From Chrysomallon squamiferum (lineage: Eukaryota; Mollusca; Gastropoda; Neomphalida; Peltospiridae): DNA of 50,000 bases. The position numbers and the translations under genes were made by a program. This document shows positions 35,142-47,963 of the stretch, one piece after another (position 1 is the stretch's first letter; each line of letters begins with the position of its first letter). The notes under the pieces are model-generated. The model saw nothing but the letters and a program-made list of their open reading frames with translations, did not search any database and was not told the origin of the DNA. Where the stretch lies: contig CM022672.1 in assembly GCA_012295275.1 (NCBI GenBank), positions 32,705,438-32,755,437 on the forward strand, written 5' to 3'.

Positions 35142-35388
35142 TGAAAATCTCGTTTTCGTCAATATCTCAGTAACTACACATCGTATCAAAATAATTTTGG
35201 TGTCTATACACATGCTTTTAGGGGTAAAGAATCAGATTTAACCATTACAGTATTGATCACACCAATATTTTCTGCAAAATATGCACAAATCAACTTCAGT
35301 GTATATCCGAGTCGTTACAGAACATCCTCTTTACTTATGTTGATGCATGTTTTTATATATTTATTTATTGTCACAGGCATTGTCATGC

Positions 35389-35422
35389 AAAAAAAAAAAA
35401 AAAATAATAATAATAATAATAA

Positions 35423-35453
<31 letters not shown>

Positions 35454-35631
35454 AAGAAGAAGAAAAATAAGAAAATAAATAAATAAGAAATGAAAAAAGG
35501 TAAATCTAAGGTTTTTTTTTTTTGCTAAACGTTATTTACTGTCATCATTTCACTTTGCTTTAGTTTAATTTTTATTTCTTTTGAAAAATCCAAGTTTATC
35601 AATTATTTATTTATTTATTTATTTTTTTTTA

Positions 35632-35701
<70 letters not shown>

Positions 35702-35702
35702 C
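35389..35702. repeat. Poly(A), (AAT)n-(AAG)n and (ATT)n tracts
   Basis: (A)16, (AAT)n and (AAG)n at 35389-35463, an ATTT/T-rich stretch at 35600-35640, and a long (ATT)n at 35640-35700. Confidence 0.95.
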
Positions 35703-35709
35703 ATATATA

Positions 35710-38700
35710 GTTCAGTTTTATTTGATTTGAATAACTAGAACTGAATTTTTAAGCTATTTGTAGTTAATAAAGAATTTTGATTATTATTTTATAAACAATA
35801 AAATCTTATGATTTTTTTATGTCATATTTTTATATTATTTATTTATTTATTTAAATTTTTTTTAATTTTTGAATATTTTTTTAGTGAAACAAAATGAAAG
35901 CAATCATTTTTTTGCACACACACACACACCCACACACACATATATTATTTAAATGAAGTAACTTAAACAAATAATTAGTTTGTTTTTGGCATGATGGATC
36001 CTATTAAAGGCAATAAACAGCTGTCACCCACCATGATGTTCTGTATCATAATGTAGATAGTCATTTCTACATTCAACAATTTTACTGTCAGTGAAGGTAA
36101 ACGTTTCACAAGACATTCTCTATGGAAATCTGTGAAAGTTCAATGCATTTCCTTTAGAATTTGTGCAAGAAAAACTCAATAGTTAAAAATAAAAAATAAA
36201 TGAATAAAAAATAAATAAATAAGATAATTTGTCATTTAAATTTTTTGTTGTTGTTGCTGCTGAGTTGTTTTGTTTAACTGACATTTGAAAGAACAAGGGA
36301 CAAACATTTGTTTCAGAATGTGGTTTTTTTTAATAACTTTTGCTGCTTCCTGAAGAGAATCAGTTTTGTCTCAGATCATCAGCAGAAAAATTCAAATATG
36401 TGTACAAATTAAATGAACAGTCACACTTGTGATTTGTTGAGAATATAATAAATTATGTAATATTTGTATCATGCTATTTTTTTTCTATTTACAATTATGT
36501 AGGCTTTGCTATACATTTTCTCACCCATATCAAGACACTTTTTAATAAAAGTAAATAAATACTGTTTGTATTACTTTTTTCTAATACCTTGAACCTCAAA
36601 GGCCATTTGTGCAAATGATAGTTATGTCAACCTAGATTTAACTTAATTCCACTTTTTTTAATTCAATATTATTTATTTTTTTTAAAGAAAAAAGAAAATA
36701 ATAATAATAATAAAATATCTTATTCAGTGTATTCAATAACTTATTTAAATACACAATCTATCAGATTTAAGCAACATCCTTCTTAAGATTTTGTCTAAAT
36801 TACAACTATCAATGTGATATTTAATACCAACAATTAATGTCTGGCCTCCAGTTGTGTTCTTAAATAATATTAACAATTTGTAATAAAAGTAAATAAATAC
36901 CAGTTCTATAATAAAAAAAAGAAAAGAAATAATAATAATAATTAAAAAAAAAATAGGAGAAAAAAGAACCATTCTGTAATAAAATTTGATTTCCATTTAG
37001 TGATATGTAGTAATATATTAAAGTTTGTAACAGACATGGTTTTTGATATACTGGAGTGGAGTTTAGATCATCTCATGAACTTGGTTTCCATGATCAAACC
37101 TCCTCAGTGGACCTGATTACTGATGTAACACAACAAAGTAAAGGTCTCTGAAACACAAACCCCTCAAAATTGTGCACCCAATAATTTAGAATGTATGTCA
37201 TGTCACCAAACTGTAATCAGGTACATCAATGAAGTTTCATTGTAAGAACCAAATAGAACAAGTGAGGTAACTCTTATCCCAGTGTATCAGAATTGGTATA
37301 TTTGCACATGCATAATGCACACCTTAATATATTAATTCAGAATGGTCTACTTTGATTATAAAATGATAAGAAAATAACACAGAAATTTGTTTTAAAACCA
37401 TTTATTTTGACATAATTTTGCATGAATATATAGTTTAAATAGTTGAAATACAGAATTTATATTTAATAAATGGAATATAAACTTATTTCTGTAAAGTTAT
37501 CAGTGAAGTTTTACCTTTATATTTACATGGAAAATACTGCATCATAAAAATATGAGTAAAACAATTTCTGTCATGACAAACGTATGGCTTGGTTTTTTCT
37601 TTTTTCTTTTATGTATGTAATAGGGTATAAAATAATGTTCAATATTATTATTATTATTATTAAGAAAGTTCCCTCTAACCTTTTGTCTTGTCCGTCAGCA
37701 AATAAATTTATTTTATTTTAAACAGTCCTTTGATGAATGTAAATACAGTAACACAAGGGTATGAAAACAACATGTAGTTAAATTAGAAAGTAATAAAATC
37801 AGTTATTTTTGGTGATTACACTCAAGAGGATCATTTTTGTTTCAGTGCATTCCAGTTAAACTCTCAACATAGATTATGTAAATGTTATTAGAATTGAATT
37901 CTGAAGAAACATATAACACAAGGCCTCAAAACACTTTTTGAACACAGAAATTGTCTGACAGTGTCAGCGATAATGAGGTGATCTGAAATTCATAATGATC
38001 TTCAATTAATTGCTACACAGACTGAACAGTCACAATCTGAAATATACGACAATTTCAAGAATTAAAAGACTTTTATATATATTCATACCTTATCATACTT
38101 TAAAGTATCTGCAAACTGAAAAACTCAACACATCATCACAACAAACCTTTGCTTCTTTAAGCAGTTTACAATGTCCAAAATGTGTTCCAGAAAACCCCAA
38201 GAAACAAACCATAAAGAACATAATCAAAATCCCACCTCAAAAACCCCTAAATTAAACAAAAACTAAACAACAACAAAATAATAGAAATAAGAATTTATTC
38301 AAAAACAAATAAGTCTAAGAAACAAGATAATAATTAAGTTCATTTTAAAGAACTCAAATCAAATAAATAAATAAATAAATAAATAAATAAACCAAAATGG
38401 CTTCTCATTTGAGGTTATTGTATTCAGAAAAAAATTTACCATTGGTGTAAATTTAAACAGTTCCAAAATATAACTGATCATTTCTGGTCATTCTCATCCT
38501 AGCTTACTCAGTTTAACATGTAATGCAATGCTTTTCGAACAGAATTATGAAACAAAGCAGAGAATAATTTGGATACTTGTAACCTACTTACAAATGTTTC
38601 ATGTTATTCAAAATAAATAATAATTAAAATCAAGGTGGTTGGTCATTTGTTGTCACTATTTAAGGTATATCCTTCATCGACCTTAAAGAATTTCAGATAA

Positions 38701-40802
38701 AATGCAAAGTACTTTGAATTGCTTTAGGAAATGGTTACAACCTATATTGATGATTTAGTAGACCAAACATGTATAAAGTATAATGCAAGATGCTCTTAAT
38801 TTCAGATTATTTGAAATTCATCTAATTATAAACTTCCAGAAAAACAATGAATCTAATCAATGGGTACTTTAATACGTTTGTTAAATTGTAAAATTATGCC
38901 TTTGTTACTAATAATTAGCTAATTGCACAGACCTGTTTATATTTTAAATTTTCTCTAAATGTATCAGCAAACAGGCTGTAATTTTATGTTTGTTATTTGC
39001 ATACATGGTTATAACAATATTAAAGACATTGAAAAATTAATATTTATTAGTATCATCATTTATATTTAAGCAGAATGTTGTATTTAACATCTCTCTCTCG
39101 TTTTAAATCTTGTTTATGCATAATGATGAAATGGAAAAAGAAACCTGTTTCAGCCACTCCATATTATCTTTAATGACTGTAACAGATGTTTTATATAAAC
39201 CTTGACATAAACAGAAAAACTCATATCACAACTTTTATCACTTGTTTAAGTTTTGAAAGAAAGTAATAAAACAAGACTTTTTCATTATTCTTGTAATTGC
39301 TATTAATGGGTGAAAAGCTAAAACATGAAAACAAAACTTTTTAGGATTACTGTTTTGCTATGCACTTGATTTTGACTAATGTAGAACAGAGCCTTTATTT
39401 ACCATTTCAAATCAGAATGAGTTATGATGGGCAATAGTACCAGTATGTGTTTTACTGTTAAATGAAAGATTGTGCTGCTAGTGGAGAAGTGAAATGGGTT
39501 TCCTCTGTGTCAGCAACAACACAAATATATATAATCACAGAGTTTTGCTTCTTTTAAAGGTGTTATTTGCTTGGTGTGGTTTCATTTTTGTTGTTTTCTG
39601 TGTATGTCCTTTGCTTTTTTGTTTTGTTTTCTTATTTCTTCTAGGCTGACTAAACAACAAAAACATTTATGAAATGGTTTAAAATACTTTTTTTTTTTTT
39701 TTTTTTAAATATTTAATTTTCTTTACTTATTTTCTTTATTTTCCTTATTTTTTATTTATTTATTTATTCGTTTATTTATTATATTTCTTTTTTCTGATTT
39801 TCTTATAATATATTACTATTTGAGTTTATTATTTCTATACAATATTTATATACGAAAATATTCTGAAGAATATTTATTTATTTTTAATGCTTCTATACAA
39901 TTTTGTTTTAATAGTTTTAACTGTTAAATGAAAGAGTACACAGTTACCATAATTATTTATGAAACTATATTTTAAAGAGAAGGCAGGATATTCTATACAG
40001 ACTGGTTGGATTTGAAACAAAATTATTTCATTTTGATCAGAAATATTTGTTTATAAGATATGAAGAAATTTGAATTTAAAAATATCTTTTAAATAAATCA
40101 GATGAAAAATGGTTCATTAAAAAATGGTAAGTCATTTCTTTCAAAGTTATTGAAACAATAGCATTAATTGCAACTTTATAAACAATGCTTTGAGAAAAAT
40201 TACAATCCAGTCATGCATAAACATTTTACAGTGCAGTCATTTTCTTCACGTGTTTAGGAAATCTGTAGAAATTAAAACTACAATATGTGTGTGGGTGTGT
40301 GTGCTACTTTGGCATGTGATCTACAACTTAAAGGGCGATCTACAGCAAAGAAATATATATATATATAGAACATTTCTATAATATAAATGGAAGATCTTAA
40401 AATCCTTAAAGATTAATGCATGATACATCTATAAGAACATCATATCCAGGGAAGCTTCATTTATTAGTACATATTCGATTTTTTATTCATTCCGACGAAT
40501 AGCCAGAATACTCCAATTTAAATCGTCTAAATTTCCAATACTCAAATAATTCAAAGAACCTGGTCGGATTTGAAAATTGTATTTTGAAAAAGATGAGAGG
40601 AGTGAAGCAAAGAACCTTCCAACCACACCCTGATTATTTCTGTTGGCTGCAGATGAGGAAGAATGCTGAAGATGTTTTTCTTGCGTTTAATTCATCGATA
40701 CAATTATTCAAATAATAAGTATTCGTTTTAGCCCTTGTTCCTATAAATAACAAATATATAAGAAAAGAAAAATATATGCCGTTTAATTTATGCCGTGAAA
40801 AA

Positions 40803-40833
<31 letters not shown>

Positions 40834-41330
40834 TAAAATAAGCGCGTAGATGACACATCGAAGTAAAATTTGCAGGGTGTAGATCACACGCTAAATAGCA
40901 CTGTTAATTAAAGTGATCAATGTAATATCTGCTTTGAAAATTATAAAATGTTTAATTTTACCTGTATTTCATTACTTAGTAATAAAGATAACATATAGAA
41001 ATTTGTGATTCACGTGTGTTTTTTAATTCACTGTTGCCGTTTCAATGTAACATGTAAACTATCTTGTAAAACTTGACTTAACTATTAAACGTCCCATATT
41101 TTATTTTCTTACGTGTTATAATACAGCTTTAGTAATCACATAAATATCACATGTAGCAGTGAATGAAATGTGCAGTACTTGTATATTTATATCACATTAA
41201 CACATTTCTACGACATTTTTCGTTTATTACTTTTCGGATCCACCGACTTAAATTCTATCATCTACGAAAATAAAAATAATTGAGATTTAGTTATTTTTAA
41301 TCTTATTTTTTCTTGTCAATTTATATGTAG
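35710..41330. other. Long AT-rich gene-free interval
   Basis: No coding block, transposon terminus or RNA gene was recognised over 5.6 kb. It includes a short (CA)n at 35917-35940, (AAAT)n at 38362-38390, ATTT tracts near 39750-39780 and 39870, and small (AAT)n at 40800-40830. A stretch at 37020-37290 is less AT-rich but has no long frame. Confidence 0.45.
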
Positions 41331-41343
41331 ACAATGTACCTAC

Positions 41344-41674
41344 ATCTCGTAAATTATTTTTCGCATCAGTTATATTGCCGTCGTCCATATTGTGAAATTA
41401 ATTTCCGTTTAGTATGCAAATCAATTTATTAATCGAAATTTGTACGCGAAGGAAAACTCCAGCAGCATAACGCTGTTCAAACATTGGGTTGAATACGTCA
41501 GTTATTGGAACCATGTCTGAACTGGCACAGTTTTCGTTCAGTTTGTCGAAGTCATTCCACATACTTTGGCATTTCTTGTTGATGTGGCAATCGTTCTTGA
41601 CCGAGTCTAACTTGTCTGACAGTCTCGAGGAAACGCCATATGTTATCAGAAAATAGCTGCTTCAAATCGTCTAG
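41344..41674 (-). other. Coding-like block, candidate exon(s) of an unidentified gene
   Basis: This block is clearly richer in GC and CpG than its flanks. After the TCTAG at its upstream edge, one minus frame is open from the acceptor (DLKQLFSDNIWRFLETVRQV, then RLGQERLPHQQEMPK) to a GTATGT donor at about 41552, or to TGA shortly after. A second frame is open for about 80 codons down to TAA near 41402 (SDKLDSVKNDCHINKKCQ, SMWNDFDKLNENC, MVPITDVFNPMFEQRYAAGV). Only one can be real. Next on the same strand, ATG 41386-41388 opens MDDGNITDAKNNLRD, followed directly by GTAGGTAC at 41344, which could be a first coding exon of a separate transcript. An ATTTGCAT octamer lies at 41414-41421. I recognise no family. 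Confidence 0.35.
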
Positions 41675-41676
41675 AT
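41669..41676. other. hAT target-site duplication, left copy
   Basis: GTCTAGAT. Its partner at 43734-43741 is ATCTAGAA: six of eight bases match, keeping the nTCTAGAn target favoured by many animal hAT elements. Both outer positions differ, so it is an aged duplication. Confidence 0.7.
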
Positions 41677-43733
41677 CAGGGGCAGGCAAACATTTTAAAA
41701 CAGGGGCTGCATGGATCTTACAGGAAGAGCACGAGGGCCAGAATATGAAATGAGAACAAAATAGATTTCAAAACGTGTATTTTATGTAAACAGTAAATTC
41801 ACTTTTAACGAATGTAAGAAGAGTTAATGAGATGGGTGGTGTTGCATACCACGAAGCTCAACTGATGAGGTGGACAAGAGAAGAATGTCATTTAGATGGC
41901 GGTCAGAGAGTTGCGAGCGGAGGTGATACTTTGTATATTGCATTTTCGAGATCAGTTGTTCACAACAAAATGTACTTCTGAAGATAGCTACAATGCGCTG
42001 AACATGTTTAATAAATTGTGGAAATTTGCCAGATGGAAGGAGACATCATGAAAGAAGGAAAGAGGAAAAGAAGTGCGCAACGTATCTTTTAATTCATCAT
42101 TGCATCATATCTACCAACTCCATCTGCAAGGAAGCTGTAGAATCTTCCACTGGGATTTCAAAAGGGGTCCTGAACAATTTGAAATCTGCAGATAGTGGTC
42201 GGATACCTCCAAAACGGGAGACAAATTCTTTCCGCAGTGAACTGATGACTGCAGCACAAGTCGATATCAGGAAATTAACAAGCAGCAAGATGAGGAAAAT
42301 GCTGAAACTGACCGTTAGACAACTGGGATTCCCACAAGCGTAGTTTAACTTCAAATGCTGTGAGTACATACATCTCTGGAACAAGAATGTCCTTACCTTG
42401 CAAACTGACATTGAGCATTTTGAGGTATGTGGTGATATCCATGAGAAAAGCCAAGCAGGCAGCCATTTTGAGTCTACACGAGACAGCATGGTTGCACGAC
42501 TCAGCACTTCAGAAAAGTAGGTCAGGTCACCGTTGTGCGCATTGACTTCGTCCATCAGTAGGTACCAGGAACTGGCGATATTTCAGACTGTGAGAAAGTA
42601 CGGAATTGACAACCTTCACTACAGCTGACTTGACATCAACGACATTTGCAGACTTGGCACACAGACATTCTTGGTGGGTGATTCAGTGCAGTTCATGCAT
42701 GGTCTGATTGTGTCCAAAAGTCTCACTTTGTCGAACGAACAAAGAAGCCGCACCTTTATTCTCTCCAATTACTGCCGGTGCCCCATCAACTTTTACACTT
42801 ACAAGACCGGAGAGATCAAGGGAGTGATGCTCCACATACTGAAATAAAGCACTGAACATGTCTTTTCCAATGGTGGTGCCATGTAGTGGATCAATCTCAA
42901 ATAACTCTTCATGCACCTCGAGGGCAGAAGTGACACCACGTATGAAAATAGCCAATTCGGCTGTGTCTTCCATATCAGGGAAGAACAAGAGAGACAGCGA
43001 CAAAGGTCGAGGACTTACTCTTTAATGAGTCTTGCACACTGTCAACGTGGCGACGAACAGTACGAGACGACAGACACATATTTTCCATGACTGAACGTTG
43101 TTCTGGGCAGACAGAATTCACCACAGTCATGAGACATTCCTCGACAAAGTCTTCATCCTTTGAGCAAGTAATAGTGAAACTTTGTAACTGCACCGTGCCA
43201 CTTTTTCATGCTGAGATATCTGTTTACGAAACATCAAAGTGACTTTTTCGAAATTGTCTGACAGTTTTGCGATGGTATCCTTTTTCTCCGTCCACTTAGA
43301 GTTGAATATTCGACTTTCCATATCCACTTTTCTCAGTTTTAAATGCGAGGTTGCGGACATGATTGGCTGGGGGAAAATGATAGATAGTAAAAAGCAAAAA
43401 TGCAAAAACCAGTTCTGTTTGTGACAGCAAGAAGTTAGCGTGGTTCAATTCGCCCGCGTGTGTAACTGACACATCGTTATAGTTTGCATATTTTGAAGCA
43501 AGCGGTCATTTAAAATTCGGTTACGGGCACTATTGATTCGACGAGCACCTTCAAGACGCCTTCAATTTTAAACCTCAGAGCGACTTGAATAAAAAAAAAA
43601 AAAAAGCTATGTCAACTGATTTATTTCATTGACTTTTATTTTGCTGTCTCGCGGGTCGGATGGCAATGTTAATTGTGAACACTTTGGCGGGCAAGCCAAT
43701 ACAACTTCGCGGGTCAAAGTTTGCCCGCCCCTG
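41677..43733 (-). mobile_element. hAT-superfamily DNA transposon (GTF2IRD2/Charlie-type), 2,057 bp, defective
   Basis: Terminal inverted repeats: the left end CAGGGGCAGGCAAAC (41677) and the inverse complement of the right end CAGGGGCGGGCAAAC (43733) match at 14 of 15 positions, with weaker similarity inward. CAGGGG termini with an 8-bp duplication define hAT. The transposase relic is on the minus strand (41824-43360). Stops, frameshifts and lack of the zinc-finger region make it non-autonomous. Base composition (more GC, more CpG) differs from the AT-rich host sequence, as expected for a horizontally or recently acquired element, though the frame damage shows it is not very young. Confidence 0.92.
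41824..43360 (-). pseudogene. hAT transposase pseudogene (GTF2IRD2/ZBED-like)
   Basis: Read from 43360: MSATSHLKLRKVDMESRIFN and SKWTEK, then directly KLSDNFEKVTLMFRKQ, so the BED-type zinc finger normally between them (about 60 residues) has been deleted. It continues ARCSYKVSLLLAQ, a frameshift, DEDFVEECLMTVVNSVCPEQ, a frameshift near 43000, FFPDMEDTAELAIF, HHSLDLSGLVSVKVDGAPAV and IGENKGAASLF with the catalytic-core VDGAP motif. Then come HELH, an in-frame TGA, ITHQECLCAKSANVVDVKS, a frameshift, MDEVNAHNGDLTYFSEV, a frameshift, and CLAFLMDITTYLKMLNVSLQ and LRLWESQLSNGQFQHFPHL. It ends with a hAT dimerisation region (FRSTFCCEQLISKM ... QLSDRHLNDILLL) and TAA at 41824-41826. At least four frameshifts plus stops. 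The + strand frame 42026-42343 is its shadow. Confidence 0.92.
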
Positions 43734-43741
43734 ATCTAGAA
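43734..43741. other. hAT target-site duplication, right copy
   Basis: ATCTAGAA immediately after the right terminus. Followed by an (AAAT)n tract that, on the minus strand, gives a T-rich stretch ending in TCTAG. Confidence 0.7.
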
Positions 43742-43890
43742 AAATAAATAAATAAATAAATAAATAAAGGAAAATAACTGCCCTTTAAAATATTTATTTC
43801 TGTTACAGGTAAATAAAATTTAATATATTTCTTGCTTTCGTAAATTGCCCCACTTTCCATATTTCACTCATTAGTGTGTGTGTGTCTGCG

Positions 43891-43897
43891 TATAAAA
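43891..43897 (+). promoter_or_regulatory. Candidate TATA box
   Basis: GCGTATAAAAGCGC is a good TATA element in locally CpG-containing sequence. About 30 bases on (43921) starts CGCCGCCAAATTCG. The only frame nearby is short (ATG 44080, 32 codons; or 74 codons from a TTG at 43957) and unrecognised, so no gene is assigned to it. Confidence 0.22.
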
Positions 43898-44531
43898 GCG
43901 CTTCTGAAATTTGAATTTACCGCCGCCAAATTCGATAATTTTGCTGATTTCCGGAATTGAGTGTTATCGGTCTCTATTCGACACAACCACACACATTATT
44001 AAGGCATTATAAAGATAATGTTGTTGAAATAACAAAAACGTTATCACCAAAAAAACCCAGAAAAATACATCGGCTTCCTATGAAAATAATGGTTAGATTG
44101 TCATTTTTTTCAAACGCATTTTATTCTGTATTCTACAACAATGAAAACGAGGAACTGGTAAAGTTGTCAACGGTGTAAGGGAAATAACTCTAATAAGGCT
44201 TCGTCGAACACGTGACGGGCACCTTTTTTTTCCGCCATATTTAAATAAATGCGATTATTTTGTTGTAAATGTTTATTTCTGTATTTTAAAACAAAGGAAT
44301 GACTATTTTAAAGTGTTTAACTTTCCTGTTACATAGGAGACAATGTACTGTAGTGTGTATTGTCTGAAGTCTCTCAGTTTTCATGGTTAGTTTAATAAAC
44401 ACAACTTTTGTAAATAAAGTAACTTTGAAATTTAGCATATATTAAATTTATTAATGTTTATAGTTAGATGTGTTGTTATTGTTTTTGTAATTTTATATTT
44501 CATAATCAACAAAATCACAAACTGTATTGAA

Positions 44532-44534
<3 letters not shown>

Positions 44535-44617
<83 letters not shown>
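44535..44617. repeat. (CT)41 microsatellite
   Basis: Uninterrupted CT run. The Ser/Leu-repeat frame across it is an artefact. Confidence 0.98.
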
Positions 44618-44621
<4 letters not shown>

Positions 44622-45360
44622 ATCCACAGTCGTATATCCTAATCATTATTTTTTCCTGTATTTTTAGATATTAACTGCCTCGTTGTTATTTATTTTTTCT
44701 TCAGCTATATGTTTGAAAGATGGGTTAGGAATACCTAATTCTTTATATAATCTTTGCCTCATCAAAACATTCCCATCAATTTTTCCACTTCAATACAAGG
44801 ACTTCCTGTGAACATGAGGTAGAATACGAGAAAAACTCTTAGTCTTTCCTGCAGAGCAGTTCTTCTGGATAGAAATTATAAAACTGGTATGAAAAACACA
44901 CTCATTCACTTTTCTGTTTAACAATCTACTTACATTCTTCTCAGTTTTGGTATTGGTAAAATATTCTCAATACAGAGTAAGAAAAGCAGATTAGTGCAAG
45001 GATAGTCTACAATAACAAGTAAATTAATTGTGGTATAACTTAGTTCACTTCCATGTTTCCTTATTTCCATTTGCATTGTTTCATTTTTTTGTTAGTTTAT
45101 ATTTGTAGTAAGAGTAATAAAAACCATTTCTTGTTTCGTTTTCAACTCCCAGTATGCAGTTCACTTTATTTTGTTTATATTTCAAATTTTAAAAATTAAT
45201 TTTGCCATTTCTTAGTTTTCACTATAATTTGATGATTCTAAGAATTTTAGTATATTTATAATTTAGAAATTTAAAATATATATCAGGATAAAACATTAGT
45301 ATATGTATTTGTCAGAAAGAGAAGTATTTTGTATATCTACAAATAAATGCTTGTTTTTCA

Positions 45361-46412
45361 GAAACTACTCAGTACACAAGAAGAGGTAATTCTGTGAGCT
45401 CACCACAGGAGAGAAATGTCATCAAAGAATCTGTACTAGCCTGGCAGGAACAGAAGCATCTACAGAGGTTGTCGTTGTTCTTACAGTAACAGCAGTAGTA
45501 GTAAACTCATTTTTGTAGTGTATTTGTTAGAGTATTAGTACTTAATAATAATCATTCTTGTTTGTAGTAATAGGTGATATTTTAGCCGATGATGCTTTGT
45601 GATCATAATGTATCTTTTGTGATTCACAGTCATAAAAATACTAGCTGTAGTCATAGTACTAGTTGTAATGGTAGTAGCAGTACTAATAGTAGTTTTATTG
45701 TTGCAATAGTAGTAGCAATAGAGGGAGTTTGAGTATATAACAGTTACATGAGAAATTATTATAAAAGTCAATTGAAAAGTAGGTGTAGAAATAGGAACAA
45801 TAGTAGTTGTAGTAGTAGTAGTAGTAGTAGTAGTAGTTGTTGTTGTTTTTGTTGTAGTAGTTATAACGATAATAGTATAAAAAATATATTTGTTAGCTGA
45901 ATAGGGGGAAAAGAAAGAAAAATGATTAATACTTTATTTACTATTTTATTTACTATTTTATTCATTTGTTTGTTTGTTTATTTACTTAATATTTTTATTC
46001 AGTATTTTATTTATTTATTTATTGATTCAATGATTTATTGATTTATTTATTTACACAGACAAGACAGTGCTCTCACCAATCAGATTCAGACCAGTGTGTT
46101 CTTCACTTTCTTGTCCAACATCAGATTCGACTCAGTCTTCTCACACATCACATGTCACATGGATTTCCTGACTCATACAGCAGAGTGGGACCAATGCAGT
46201 ATCAGTGACTATAACACTTGCTGTCTTATTGCAGTGCTGCAGTCAGGAATTGTTTTCCCAGTCTACACATCAAACTGTGACATATGAAATATGAGGTGTT
46301 AATGTTCAGAAAATAATTTTTGGTTCACCCAGTACATCAGTGTGTATCGTAGGCTGATATTTTCACTTCTATGTTGACAGCGTAAAGAAAAAATCCTGAA
46401 AGACTGAATAAA
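45361..46412 (+). other. Candidate exon pair ending in a poly(A) signal
   Basis: A CTTGTTTTTCAG acceptor (ending 45360) opens a piece whose best frame ends ICTSLAGTEASTEVVVVLTV, reminiscent of the last strands of an Ig domain, though a TAA lies upstream in that frame. A second piece follows TTTACACAG (ending 46058) and is open for about 75 codons to TGA 46285-46287 (TNQIQTSVFFTFLSN, HTAEWDQCSISDYNTCC), with AATAAA at 46407-46412. The 46059-46287 stretch is less AT-rich than its flanks, and the other two frames are also partly open, which lowers confidence. A (GTA)n tract lies between at 45800-45838. No family is assigned. Confidence 0.25.
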
Positions 46413-46429
46413 TGCTTATATCTCTTATT

Positions 46430-47950
46430 GACTAGATAAAATGGGTGAAATCTGTTTTGTTTTTCAATTTTTAAATAAAATAAATAAATATATGTAATCA
46501 AATTTATTTACTTTTCTTAAAATAAACTGTCTAAACTAGTCTGTGATTTTTTCTCTCTGTGTTAGTCATTTCATGCACTCACCCTGGATCAGAAAATTCA
46601 AATAATTTTGTACAGCTACTAATATATAAGAATTTGTAATGTTTATTAAGTTTTTAATCTACCAAAACTGAATAAAAATATTCCTCATCTTAGGATGTTT
46701 CATAATGTTAGCTAAAAATATTAAATTAAAAACAGAATACAAAATAATTCGAAATGTTTATTTCAACAAAAAAAACAAGTTAATATCGGAACTACTTTTT
46801 CATAAAAAAAACCCCATAATTTTAGAAATTATTACATAAAATTCCTTACATAAAAATTTAGAAAAGCATGATATATAATATTTTTGAACTTTTAAATTAA
46901 AAATGTTTTAAAACATTTGATCAGGTTTTAAAGATGAGAGCCAAAAGTGCTGTAAAATATAAAAATACCAAGATTTCTGATCTATCCAACAAAAGTATAA
47001 TAATAAAATATACAAAATGAAATAAAAAATAACCAGGATATTTGTTTACAAAAAAGTTAAAAGCTCAATAAATAACTTCTGATTTTATCTTCTAAAACAC
47101 ACAAAATTATATACTTCCATGTTATGTTTTCTTACGATACCTTTATTGGGTAAATCTTTACTAGAAGTCTTGATGTTCTTTGTTATTTTATATTTGGTAT
47201 AGATAATTCAGTAGATTATTTTTTTTTAAATAAAATAAGAAATACAAAAAATAAAACAGAAAAATGAAATTATCTCCCTTGGACCAGACAACTTTATATA
47301 TAATCTGTACTTTTTTTTACAAAGCAGTAATCAAGTATTTCTAACAAATTATTTTTAAAAATAAAAGTCTTTTTTTCACAGACCTGACTGAACTTGGTGC
47401 TGTATTGGGTCCAAACATCATGTATATTGGTCTATATGTAACTACATCTTGTATAAAAAACATTGCGACTTCCAATCTGAAATCACAGTTTCACAGTTTT
47501 ATAAATTATTTAATAAGTGTAGTCCATGACTCACACAAGTAATGTTTTTAAACTTTTGTTTGGTGTGGATTTTTCTAGAAGTTCTCAGTATTCTTCAAGC
47601 ATTTGGCTTCTTTTTATTTTTTTGTTGAGATGTTTCATCTTCTACAATTTCTTCTGCTTGCTTAGTTCAGTGTGATCAGAAAACTTGAAAAACTTGGAGG
47701 CAAACTCAAGAAGCCATTTAGAATGAACAGATGATTATCATTAACACTTCTCATTATAAACAAACCTGAAAATTTAAAACAGAAATAAATGTGTTTTTAT
47801 TCAAACAAAAATAATATTCAGAAGTATATAAACAGTATTAATATGTCCTGATTATAAAAGTTTACCTCTGAATGTGTATTATACAATTTGACATCTAAAA
47901 TGAAGACTAGATAAAATTCAAATCTGATGTTTTGTGACTTAATACTAGAG
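46430..47950. other. No supported feature
   Basis: Strongly A/T-biased sequence with many short poly(A)/poly(T) runs. No coding block, repeat array or RNA gene recognised. Confidence 0.45.
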
Positions 47951-47963
47951 AGCTGAGCTGAGA

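Noticed and set aside
37020-37290. Stretch reading GVEFRSSHELGF that faintly recalls a reverse-transcriptase segment
   Set aside because: Too short, no second motif, no neighbouring catalytic sequence.
42026-42545. + strand frames of 105 and 61 codons
   Set aside because: Antisense shadows of the hAT transposase relic.
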